In this document: positions 1 to 6,457 of the stretch, piece by piece | Layout: each line of letters starts with the position of its first letter | Numbering within the stretch: position 1 is the first letter of the stretch | NCBI GenBank assembly: GCA_963806495.1 | Contig: CAWDYA010000009.1 | Coordinates: 248,001-312,000, forward strand | Reading direction: 5' to 3' | Length of the DNA: 64,000 nt | Source: CAWDYA01 sp963806495 | GTDB taxonomy: Bacteria > Acidobacteriota > Polarisedimenticolia > JACPZX01 > DASXTC01 | Program-made: the position numbers and the translations under genes | Notes under the pieces: generated by a model | Told to the model about the DNA's origin: nothing | The model's input: only the letters and a program-made list of their open reading frames with translations | The model's database searches: none

Positions 1-563
1 TCGCGGTTCTGGTAGTGGCTGCCCGGCAGGGATCGGCCGGCAGCCGGCTCCAGGGACAACCGCTCCTCGTCCATGATCCGGTACCGGCCCGAGATGCTCG
101 GAGAGCTGACGGTGGGGCCCGGAAAGTACGCAAGCACGGCGCCGCCGTCGAGAAGCAGCTTGCGCAGTGTCTCGGCGAACCCGATCGCCTCCTCGTAGGG
201 CAGACGGGCAATCGAGTCCCAGGCCAGAACTCCCGAAAAGCTGCCTGGAGGGTAGTTCAGAGGGGAGAGCGGCACCCTGGGAGCCGGGTGCGCGCTCTCC
301 TCGACCTTGCGCGGGCCCCGTGACGGACCCGCCGATGGCGCCGCGACGGCCGCCTTCCCCGGCACGGGGAGGCTCTCCACCGACACACGACAGCCACGTG
401 CTCCCAGAAAAGCGATGTTGCCCCCGCAGAGGATCCCCAGATCCAGCACCGCCGGATGCGGATCGACGCGATGGATTCTCCTCAGGAAATCAGCCAGGCA
501 CTGGCTGGGGAAATCCACGGTCGAGGCGCGAGGGGCCCGCTGACCTGGCCTGGCCGATGTCAT
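1..563 (-). CDS. SAM-dependent methyltransferase-like protein (partial, runs off the window)
   Basis: The minus strand is open from ATG 563 to base 1, about 187 codons, and the 3' end lies outside the window. Residues 39-50 hold a glycine-rich motif I (VLDLGILCGGN), followed by GCRVSVES, like the acidic end of strand beta-2 in class I methyltransferases. FSGVLAWDS (109-117) and LLLDGGAVLAYF further on match the later core strands. This is a fold-level call and the substrate is unknown. AGGGAG lies 9 bases before ATG 563, which decided the start; an in-frame ATG at 593 is possible. It starts 53 bases after the bactofilin stop on the same strand and is probably co-transcribed with it. Confidence 0.6.
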   Translation of the reverse strand, partial: MTSARPGQRAPRASTVDFPSQCLADFLRRIHRVDPHPAVLDLGILCGGNIAFLGARGCRVSVESLPVPGKAAVAAPSAGPSRGPRKVEESAHPAPRVPLSPLNYPPGSFSGVLAWDSIARLPYEEAIGFAETLRKLLLDGGAVLAYFPGPTVSSPSISGRYRIMDEERLSLEPAAGRSLPGSHYQNR

Positions 564-616
564 GGTAGACCGCTCCCTGAGTCGTTCGAGCATCCGACCC
601 TCTTGCGTGAGGGGCT

Positions 617-1147
617 TTACTGGATCGCTTTACCGGCCTGGGCGGCCTGGGCCACCTGGACGGCGGGCGCGCCGGCGTTCTTTTCCTTCTGGACGGGCTG
701 ATTCTTCTGTCGATCGGCGTTCTCGTGGCGGGCTTCCACCATGTCCACACTGCCCTTGAACTGGGCGCCATCGGACACGGCGATGCGCGGCGCTCGGATA
801 TCACCCACCAGACGGCCCGTATCGGTCAGGTCGACCTTCTCGTCCGCCAGCACGTTGCCGGTCACCTCGCCGACGATCGTGATGTTCTTGGCGTGGATGT
901 CCGCATGGACCCGTCCGTTGGGGCCGATCGTCAGGTTGTGATCCTTCAGATCGATGCGCCCCTCGACCCGGCCCTCGACCGTCAGGTCCTCGCTGCCCGA
1001 AACCTCTCCCTTGATGAACAGCGACTGACCGATGTTCGCGGTGTTGGCTCGGCTCTGGAAGGCGGGTGCTGCGGCCGTACGGGGCATTTCGTTACGCGCC
1101 GGCTGCGGCTCGAACCGGTCCCGATCGGCCTCTTTCCTGTCCCACAT
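617..1147 (-). CDS. Bactofilin (polymer-forming cytoskeletal protein)
   Basis: A 176-residue protein. Residues about 40-135 form the bactofilin beta-helix, with short repeats such as LFIKGEVSGSEDLTVEGRV and ITIVGEVTGNV typical of the DUF583 family. The N-terminal 35 residues are charged and proline-rich. The C-terminal tail is rich in K, Q and A and looks disordered. Bactofilins polymerise without nucleotide at the membrane and organise cell-wall enzymes or polar structures. I chose ATG 1147 because GGAGG lies 8 bases upstream and the family's N terminus begins shortly before the beta-helix. The frame stays open upstream to ATG 1339, but that stretch contains a terminator hairpin and has no family similarity. 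Confidence 0.9.
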   Translation of the reverse strand: MWDRKEADRDRFEPQPARNEMPRTAAAPAFQSRANTANIGQSLFIKGEVSGSEDLTVEGRVEGRIDLKDHNLTIGPNGRVHADIHAKNITIVGEVTGNVLADEKVDLTDTGRLVGDIRAPRIAVSDGAQFKGSVDMVEARHENADRQKNQPVQKEKNAGAPAVQVAQAAQAGKAIQ

Positions 1148-1225
1148 TGCGGAATCCTCCGTTATGGCGGGGTTGTCGACGTCGGCCCCGCGGGGTCGGG
1201 GCCGTACCTTGAACTTGACGGGTGA

Positions 1226-1254
1226 AACATTGTGACCGTAACAAAAAGTGTCAA
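1226..1254 (-). promoter_or_regulatory. Probable promoter of the bactofilin gene
   Basis: On the minus strand TTGACA (1254-1249) is followed after 17 bases by AATGTT (1231-1226). The -35 box is perfect and the -10 box is weak. It lies 80-110 bases before the chosen bactofilin start. The same TTGACA-N17-AATGTT pattern occurs on the plus strand at 16266-16294. Confidence 0.45.
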
Positions 1255-1290
1255 GGTCCCGAAGACCCCGACGATCGCTCGCCCCCAAAA

Positions 1291-1352
1291 CACAAAAACC
1301 CCGCGACAGGCTGCGGGGCCCTTCGGGTGCCGTCGTCATGATCGGGTACGAG
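1291..1352 (-). ncRNA. Candidate small RNA of about 60 nt ending in an intrinsic terminator
   Basis: A strong promoter (TTGACA 1385-1380, 16-base spacer, TAGAAT 1363-1358) predicts a start near 1352. About 50 bases later comes a GC hairpin followed by five T. The RNA would be about 60 nt, lying between the divergent rpoH and bactofilin genes. No known family is recognisable. It could also be an attenuated leader of the bactofilin transcript, since the frame from ATG 1339 runs in frame into bactofilin. Confidence 0.45.
1294..1318 (-). terminator. Intrinsic terminator (minus strand)
   Basis: Stem CCCCGC (1318-1313) and GCGGGG (1304-1299) with an 8-base loop, followed on the minus strand by TTTTT (1298-1294). 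It has no T-tract in the plus direction, so it acts on minus-strand transcripts only. Confidence 0.7.
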
Positions 1353-1357
1353 TGTTC

Positions 1358-1385
1358 ATTCTACACGTTCGCCCCTGCCTGTCAA
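1358..1385 (-). promoter_or_regulatory. Strong sigma-70-type promoter driving the short terminated transcript
   Basis: TTGACA at 1385-1380 and TAGAAT at 1363-1358, separated by 16 bases, on the minus strand. It lies upstream of the terminator at 1294-1318 and not directly upstream of a recognisable gene. Confidence 0.6.
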
Positions 1386-1420
1386 ACCTGAATCACCTGC
1401 CCGGAACACCGGAATCCCTG

Positions 1421-1429
1421 TGCTAGAAT
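1421..1429 (+). promoter_or_regulatory. Extended -10 promoter of rpoH
   Basis: TGC directly followed by TAGAAT (1424-1429) gives an extended -10 element 34 bases before the rpoH ATG. No good -35 box lies 17 bases upstream, as is common for extended -10 promoters. I see no sigma-32-type CCCCAT box. Confidence 0.5.
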
Positions 1430-1463
1430 CGAGTGGATTCAACCACTTACACGAGAGTCGCGG

Positions 1464-2456
1464 ATGCCTCGGAAGAAGAAAAAGGCCGATCCTCCCACCC
1501 TCCTGCTGCCGCCGCCGGCGCCGGCCGAGGCCGGGCTCGAACGTCCCGCCGACACCTTCCGCCACTACATGCGGCAGGTGGTCCGGTACCCGCGTCTCAC
1601 GCGCGAGGAGGAGCACGAGCTGGCGATGCGATACCGCGAGTTCGGCGACGCCGCGGCCGCCTACCGCCTCGTGACGGGCAACCTGCGGCTGGTGGTCCGG
1701 ATCGCGCTGGAGTATCGCCGCACCTTCCTCAACCTCCTGGACCTGGTCCAGGAGGGGAACATCGGGCTGATCCAGGCGGTTCGAAAGTACGACCCGCTGC
1801 GCGGCGTTCCGTTCTCCTCGTACGCCGCCTGGTGGATCCGCGCCTACGTCCTCAAGCACCTCCTGGATCACTGGAGCATCGTGAAGGTGGGAACGACCAA
1901 CGCCCGCCGCAAGCTGTTCTTCAACCTCAAAAAGGAGAAAGCACGGCTGGAGCAGGCCGGTATCACGGCCGGGCCGAAGCTGCTCGCCGAGGCGTTCGAC
2001 ACGACGGAGCAGGACGTGGTGGACGTGAGCAAGGCGCTGCTCGGGCGCGACCTCTCGCTCGACGCACCCGTCAGCGACGAGTCGGAGCGCGCCGTGTGGG
2101 AGACGATCCCCACCGCGGCGCCCTCCCCCCACGAGGCGGTGGCCCAGCAGGAGCTGCGCGAGATCCTGCGCGACAAGCTGGCCGCCTTCAGCCGGGATCT
2201 CGACGAGCGGGAGCGGTTCGTGCTCGAGCGCCGCCTGATCGCCGAGGAGCCGGTCACGCTGCAGGCGATCGGCGACGAGTTCGGGTTGACGCGCGAGGCC
2301 GCCCGGCTGATCGAGAAGAAGGTGATCGGCAGTCTGCGCGACTACCTGAGAACCGAGCTGAAGGATCTCAGCGTCTTCGAGGTCGCCGACGAGAAGGATC
2401 ACAAGCCCGAGTCGCCCGCGGCGGTCGAACGCCGGCGCAAGCGCGCCGGGGGGTGA
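1464..2456 (+). CDS. rpoH: RNA polymerase sigma factor RpoH (sigma-32, heat shock)
   Basis: A 330-residue sigma-70 family protein. Region 2 lies at about residues 60-130 with the usual NLLDLVQEGNIGL and core/-10 recognition segment ending AAWWIRAYVL. Residues 148-157 read RRKLFFNLKK, the RpoH box that separates sigma-32 from other sigma factors. Region 4, with its helix-turn-helix, is at about 245-300 (LQAIGDEFGLTREAARLIEKK). The C terminus is a charged, probably disordered tail. Known role of the family: directs transcription of chaperone and protease genes. It is transcribed divergently from the candidate small RNA and bactofilin. Confidence 0.9.
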   Translation: MPRKKKKADPPTLLLPPPAPAEAGLERPADTFRHYMRQVVRYPRLTREEEHELAMRYREFGDAAAAYRLVTGNLRLVVRIALEYRRTFLNLLDLVQEGNIGLIQAVRKYDPLRGVPFSSYAAWWIRAYVLKHLLDHWSIVKVGTTNARRKLFFNLKKEKARLEQAGITAGPKLLAEAFDTTEQDVVDVSKALLGRDLSLDAPVSDESERAVWETIPTAAPSPHEAVAQQELREILRDKLAAFSRDLDERERFVLERRLIAEEPVTLQAIGDEFGLTREAARLIEKKVIGSLRDYLRTELKDLSVFEVADEKDHKPESPAAVERRRKRAGG

Positions 2457-2461
2457 CCCGG

Positions 2462-2665
2462 CTACTCGAACATATCCCCTGAGACCGCCTCCGGCCGGAT
2501 GCCGACATAGGCACAGCGGAACCCCCGCGTCCCCTCGTCGAGGCACGACGACGCCGGTTTCCCGCTCTCATCGACCATGTCGACCCGAGGCACGACCGCG
2601 CGGGCGAGGCGGGCCAATCCGCCGAGAGCCTCGATCATGGCGTCGGGCGCGTGCGACGGTCTCAC
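2462..2665 (-). CDS. Small hypothetical protein, translationally coupled to DUF1059 gene
   Basis: A 67-residue frame that starts at GTG 2665, overlapping the TGA of the DUF1059 gene in a GTGA motif. That arrangement suggests re-initiation by the same ribosome. The product contains LGGLARLARAVVPRVDMVDESG and a C-terminal half with two cysteines (SSCLDEG, RCAYVGIRPE). I do not recognise a family. A later in-frame ATG at 2638 would give a 58-residue product. It is the last gene of the minus-strand lysS cluster and ends 5 bases from the rpoH stop, convergent with it. Confidence 0.4.
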   Translation of the reverse strand: MRPSHAPDAMIEALGGLARLARAVVPRVDMVDESGKPASSCLDEGTRGFRCAYVGIRPEAVSGDMFE

Positions 2666-2839
2666 TTGTCCTTGATGGCCGCCTGCACCTTCTGCGCGAG
2701 ATCGGGCGTGATCTGGGCCACACCGTGATCCTTCGAGGCGTGCTCCCCCGCCTTCTTCATGACTTCCTCGGTGTCCTTGCCTTCGATGACGGCGTTGCAA
2801 CCCGGCATCAGAATCGCCGCACCTGAGTGTCTTCGACAT
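2662..2839 (-). pseudogene. DUF1059 family small protein with a single-base frameshift
   Basis: Starting at ATG 2839 (AGGAGGA 7 bases upstream) the product begins MSKTLRCGD, the DUF1059 N terminus. The rest of the family pattern (MPGCNAVIEGKD, then EVMKKAGEHASKDHG and a C-terminal VQAAIKDK) continues in another frame from base 2808. One surplus T on the minus strand at about 2812-2813 accounts for the break; without it the product would be 58 residues, normal for the family. Function of the family is unknown. It lies 11 bases after lysS. A sequencing error is more likely than decay, because the sequence is conserved right up to both sides of the break. Confidence 0.75.
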
Positions 2840-2850
2840 GGCCGTTCCTC

Positions 2851-4485
2851 CTATGATTTCGGGCAGGCCGCTTCGCGCAGCATCGCGGCGACCTTGTCCT
2901 GTCCGAGCAGCTTCACGAAGCTCCCGAGCCGCGGGCCGGAATCCTGGCCGGTCAGCACATTGTAGATCAGCCGGAAGAACTCCTTCGGCTCCATGCCCGA
3001 CTCGCGGGCAATCGCGAAGGCGCGAGACTGGATCTCCTCCGCCTCGCCACCGGGCGTGGCGTCGAGGTCATCGGCGAGTGCCCTGACGACACGGGCCCGC
3101 TCCGGCGTCAGCTCGGGTCGGACGCGCCCCGGCAGGATCTGGTCCTTCACGTAGGCCGACGCGTAGCCGATGAGCGTCTGAAGGGCCGGGTCGCTCGCCG
3201 GGATCGCTCCCTTGTAATGATGCACGTAGTCCCGCACCACGTCCGGCGAGGGAACCCCGATGGCGCCGATCAGCCCGAACAGCATCGAGTACGACACGGG
3301 ATACTCGTACGGGCAGGAGGCCGGCAGTTCGGGCTGGATGAACCCCAGCTCGTCGCGGCGGCCGTCCTCGCGGGGCGGCTCGGCATAGTGTCGCTGCAGG
3401 AGCTGCAGGTACTCGTCCACCGAGCGGGCCACGACCTCCCAGGTGAGCTTCTTGGCCTTGCGCGGGTCCTTGAGGATGAACAGGAGGAGCGATTCCTTCG
3501 GGGCGTACGACAGCCAGGTGTCCACCGTCAGGCCGCGTCCGACCGACTTGGAGATCTTCCGCCCCTGCTCGTCGAGGAACATCTCGTAGAACGACTGCAC
3601 CGGGCCGCCGCGTCCCTTGCCCGCGATGATCCGGCAGATCTTCGCCGAGAGCGCGGCCGACTCAATCAGGTCCTTGCCGTACATCTCGTAGTTGACGCCC
3701 AGCACGTACCAGCGCAGCGCCCAGTCGACCTTCCAGCCGACCTTCACCTTGCCGTCCAGGATGCTCACCGTGCCCGAGGCGCCGCAACCGGCGCTTGCCG
3801 GGCGAGGGCTCGGGCCGGCCTCGGCCTCGTCGTCATCCGGTGACGGATCGTCTCCGAGAGCGCCGGCCCTGTCCCCCTCGCAGACATAGGTCACCGTGAG
3901 CGCCGCGGCGTCGTACCCGGTCACCCGGGTGCCGTTGATCCGGCCGCACGACTCGCAGATCGGGAAGAAGGGAGACCAGCTCGCGCGTTTCTCCTCCCGG
4001 ATCGTCGGCAGGATTACCTCGCGCACCGCCTCGTAGCCGGCCATGATGCGGGTCAGCCCGTCGTTGAAGGCGCCGGACGCGTACTGCTCGTGGCTCGAGG
4101 CGAATGTGTAGCGGAAACCGAACCAATCGAGCATCTCGCGCAGCCGGGCGTTGTTGTGGCCTCCGTACGAATCGTGGCATCCGAACGGATCCGGTACGTG
4201 CGACAGCGGCTTGCCCAGATGCGGTGCGAGCGCCTCGGCCGGCATGTTGAGCGGGACTTTGCGCAGCCCGTCCATGTCGTCGGAGAAGGCGACGAGGGTC
4301 CAGGGTCTGCCGCTCAGATCCTCGAGCGCGGTGCCGACCCAGGTCGTCCGCGCCACTTCCGCGAAGGTCCCGATGTGCGGCGCGCCGGAGGGGCCGTACC
4401 CGGTCTCGAGCACGATGTTCGACGCGGCGGGGAAGGTCTTGAGGATCTTCTCCGCTTCCTGGTAGGGCCACAACTCCTTCGGCAT
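2851..4485 (-). CDS. lysS: Class I lysyl-tRNA synthetase
   Basis: A 544-residue class I lysyl-tRNA synthetase (LysK type), which charges tRNA-Lys with lysine. The HIGH motif is HIGT at 37-40 within GYGPSGAPHIGT, and the KMSKS loop is KISKS at 310-314. Cys177/Cys180 (CESC), Cys202 and Cys234 resemble a zinc ribbon. Between the last two cysteines sits an acidic, proline-rich insert (about 207-232) that looks disordered. The alpha-helical cage follows to the C terminus. Class I LysRS is the rarer bacterial form and normally replaces the class II enzyme. The ATG at 4485 fits the usual MPKELWPYQEAEK start. It lies 39 bases after the polyferredoxin gene on the same strand. Confidence 0.95.
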   Translation of the reverse strand: MPKELWPYQEAEKILKTFPAASNIVLETGYGPSGAPHIGTFAEVARTTWVGTALEDLSGRPWTLVAFSDDMDGLRKVPLNMPAEALAPHLGKPLSHVPDPFGCHDSYGGHNNARLREMLDWFGFRYTFASSHEQYASGAFNDGLTRIMAGYEAVREVILPTIREEKRASWSPFFPICESCGRINGTRVTGYDAAALTVTYVCEGDRAGALGDDPSPDDDEAEAGPSPRPASAGCGASGTVSILDGKVKVGWKVDWALRWYVLGVNYEMYGKDLIESAALSAKICRIIAGKGRGGPVQSFYEMFLDEQGRKISKSVGRGLTVDTWLSYAPKESLLLFILKDPRKAKKLTWEVVARSVDEYLQLLQRHYAEPPREDGRRDELGFIQPELPASCPYEYPVSYSMLFGLIGAIGVPSPDVVRDYVHHYKGAIPASDPALQTLIGYASAYVKDQILPGRVRPELTPERARVVRALADDLDATPGGEAEEIQSRAFAIARESGMEPKEFFRLIYNVLTGQDSGPRLGSFVKLLGQDKVAAMLREAACPKS

Positions 4486-4524
4486 GACGGCGAGGATAGC
4501 ACAGGCGCGGCGCGGGGCCGGACG

Positions 4525-5601
4525 TCAGGAAGGATCGGTCGGCGGGGGCGGAGCCGGCGCTTCGGCGGCGTCGGCGGGCGGGAGATTCGGGTGCGGCACC
4601 AGGCGGCCTTCCTGGTACGAGAACCCGATCGCGTCGTTCCAGTTGAATTTGCGATCGATGATGATCGCCTCCTTGATGCAGAAGGTCTCGCAGATTCCGC
4701 AGGAGACGCACGTCTTCTCGTCCACCGTCGCGATCCTGGAGGACATGTGCGGCGCCTCGCCTTCCTCGACGCCCGGCGCGGGGATGAGGCTGATGCAGTC
4801 GAAGGGACAGGTGTCGATGCAGTACTCGCATCCCGAGCAGAGCTCCGGGATCACCACCGCCTTCGGGATGTCCTTGGCCTTGATCCTCTTCACAAGATCG
4901 CCGTGCTGGTCCACGATGGCGTCGTACGGACAGTAGATGCCGCACACGCCGCAGTTGATGCACAGCTCCGGCTCGATCACGTAGATGTTCTTCTTGATCC
5001 CGGAGATCGCATGGGTGGGGCACTTGATGTCGCAGATCGAGCAGCCGACGCACTCCGAGGTGATGTAGTGGGCCCGCCACTCCACCGCGTCGCTTCCGTC
5101 GTGCACCGGCGCGGCCTTTTCGAACTCGACCGTCTTGTGCGCGCCGAGCGCGGCCTCGGTGGAGGATGTCTTGGGAACCTGGATGACGGCCATCCTGTTC
5201 CAGTACCGCTCCACGAAGGTGCGGGCCGGATCGGTCAGGTCGAACCGGAGGGTGAACTCGCGCGGAAAATCGGACACGTAGTCGCACAGATGCGCCACCA
5301 GCGGGTCGTCCATCGACGCGCGAACCGTCAGCGTATTGTCACCCAGATCGACGCGCACCTTGTAGTCGGGCATCGCGTCGGGCATCCCGTAGCGGTACTT
5401 GAGAGGATGGTTGGGTACGACCGTGGGGAACAGGACCGTCACGAGGAACCGATCCTCCTCGTCGGTCAGGTCGTAGACGAGCCCCTTGCGTCGCTCGGCC
5501 TCGAAGGGGTCCTCGGGATCCTGGCGGTGCTCCAGCCAGCGGGCTTCCCACCCTTCGACTTCTGCGAGGCCTTCGATTGTGACGTCGGTCGCCGCGGGCA
5601 T
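4525..5601 (-). CDS. Polyferredoxin with four [4Fe-4S] motifs and an unrecognised N-terminal domain
   Basis: A 358-residue protein. Four CxxCxxCxxxC motifs lie at Cys184-194, 214-224, 255-265 and 298-308, three of them followed by proline as in bacterial 8Fe ferredoxins. Together they could carry four [4Fe-4S] clusters. Residues 1-175 contain no cluster ligands and look like a beta-rich domain (FLVTVLFPT, YKVRVDLGDNTLTVRAS, FPREFTLRFDLTDPARTF). I do not recognise that domain. The C-terminal 40 residues end in an Ala/Pro tail. There is no signal peptide, so it is probably a cytoplasmic electron carrier or the electron-transfer subunit of an unknown oxidoreductase. No catalytic partner is nearby. 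Upstream of lysS in the same strand run. Confidence 0.8.
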   Translation of the reverse strand: MPAATDVTIEGLAEVEGWEARWLEHRQDPEDPFEAERRKGLVYDLTDEEDRFLVTVLFPTVVPNHPLKYRYGMPDAMPDYKVRVDLGDNTLTVRASMDDPLVAHLCDYVSDFPREFTLRFDLTDPARTFVERYWNRMAVIQVPKTSSTEAALGAHKTVEFEKAAPVHDGSDAVEWRAHYITSECVGCSICDIKCPTHAISGIKKNIYVIEPELCINCGVCGIYCPYDAIVDQHGDLVKRIKAKDIPKAVVIPELCSGCEYCIDTCPFDCISLIPAPGVEEGEAPHMSSRIATVDEKTCVSCGICETFCIKEAIIIDRKFNWNDAIGFSYQEGRLVPHPNLPPADAAEAPAPPPPTDPS

Positions 5602-5632
5602 CCGCGAAAAATACTCCAGGATGCCCTTTGCG

Positions 5633-6106
5633 TCAAGGCCTCGACAGCGCGAGAACCCGGCCGATCAGCGAGATCGCCTCCTTCGCCTGGGCACCCGGAT
5701 CGTCGATCGGCGCGCTCACCATGATCCGGATCCGGATACGCGCCCGCTTCGTGATCGGCTCGCTGAAGAAACCGTGAGACTCCGCGGCCAGCTCGAGGAA
5801 GAGCCCCTGATCGGCGTAGTCGAACACGCCGGTGACCTCGACCGTCGACCCCGCGGCAAGGACGACACTCTTCGAATCGTCCACGTGGATCCACCCCCTC
5901 GGCGTCAGGGTCGGGACCTGCATCTCGCTTCCGCGTATCACCGGCTCGTGCAGGCTCACCTTCAGAGGAAACATCTTGTGCTCGACCACCTCGGCCACCT
6001 GAGACAGCGCCGACCTGTCGAGCGCCTCGGCCCGATGCACCGTTGCGACGACCGACGCCGCCACGGCGGCGATCACGGCCAGCGATCGTAAGCGATGTCC
6101 TCTCAT
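5633..6106 (-). CDS. Secreted protein of unknown function
   Basis: A 157-residue protein from ATG 6106, preceded by GAGG at 8 bases. The N terminus (MRGHRLRSLAVIAAVAAS) is a signal peptide with a likely cleavage after AEA. The mature part has alternating hydrophobic strands (GWIHVDDSKSVVLAAGSTVEVTGVFDYADQG) and ends in RIRIRIMVSAPIDDPGAQAKE, suggesting a beta-sandwich. I recognise no family. A 110-base leader with two perfect hairpins lies between its TAGAAT promoter box and the start. It is the first gene of the minus-strand run leading to the polyferredoxin and lysS. Confidence 0.6.
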   Translation of the reverse strand: MRGHRLRSLAVIAAVAASVVATVHRAEALDRSALSQVAEVVEHKMFPLKVSLHEPVIRGSEMQVPTLTPRGWIHVDDSKSVVLAAGSTVEVTGVFDYADQGLFLELAAESHGFFSEPITKRARIRIRIMVSAPIDDPGAQAKEAISLIGRVLALSRP

Positions 6107-6152
6107 GGTGCACACCTCGATGTGCGATGTGGTGTAACGTCTCTTTCGCGCG

Positions 6153-6211
6153 CCGGTTACACCATCGTAACCGGGAGTTTTCCGCACGGTTTTCCACAGA
6201 AGCTGTGGAAA
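6153..6211 (-). promoter_or_regulatory. Leader with two perfect hairpins before the secreted-protein gene
   Basis: TTTCCACAG and CTGTGGAAA (6191-6211) form a 9-bp inverted repeat with a 3-base loop. CCGGTTAC and GTAACCGG (6153-6174) form an 8-bp repeat with a 6-base loop. Both lie between a minus-strand TGC-TAGAAT element (TAGAAT 6229-6224) and the start at 6106, so they would be transcribed. Neither is followed by a T-tract, so they are not terminators. They may be operators or RNA structures. Confidence 0.5.
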
Positions 6212-6267
6212 GATCGTCGCTCATTCTAGCAGTCTCTTCGGTCACCCGCCCGAACATCCTTATGATC

Positions 6268-6296
6268 TTGACAGCCGACAGGGACCTTCCTAAGAT
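6268..6296 (+). promoter_or_regulatory. Promoter of tRNA-Glu
   Basis: TTGACA (6268-6273), exactly 17 bases, then TAAGAT (6291-6296), ending 24 bases before the tRNA. This is a near-consensus sigma-70 promoter. Confidence 0.8.
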
Positions 6297-6320
6297 CGGG
6301 GCCTGCTCGAGACGGCCAGT

Positions 6321-6395
6321 GGCGCTATCGTCTAGGGGTTAGGACGGGTGGTTCTCAGCCATCAAACCGGGGTTCGAATCCCCGTAGCGCTACCA
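6321..6395 (+). tRNA. tRNA-Glu (anticodon CTC), CCA encoded
   Basis: The acceptor stem GGCGCTA pairs with TAGCGCT with a G-U first pair. The anticodon stem GGTGG/CCATC encloses the loop TTCTCAG, giving anticodon CTC, which reads GAG. The T arm GGGG-TTCGAAT-CCCC is standard. The discriminator base is A and the CCA end is encoded at 6393-6395. The body resembles other bacterial tRNA-Glu genes (ATCGTCTAGGGG D-arm start). No terminator with a T-tract follows, so transcription may continue into the next gene 62 bases on. Confidence 0.95.
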
Positions 6396-6457
6396 GGCTG
6401 CTCCTCGTCGCCGGTGCGGCCGCGCCCCGCGCCATCGCCCCTTCATGGGAGGCATGC

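Noticed and set aside
617..1339. A longer bactofilin start at ATG 1339 (240 residues)
   Set aside because: The extra 64 residues lie over a terminator hairpin and show no family similarity, and ATG 1147 has a good GGAGG site.
6396..6457. Terminator directly after tRNA-Glu
   Set aside because: GC-rich bases are present, but no T-tract follows any hairpin on the plus strand.
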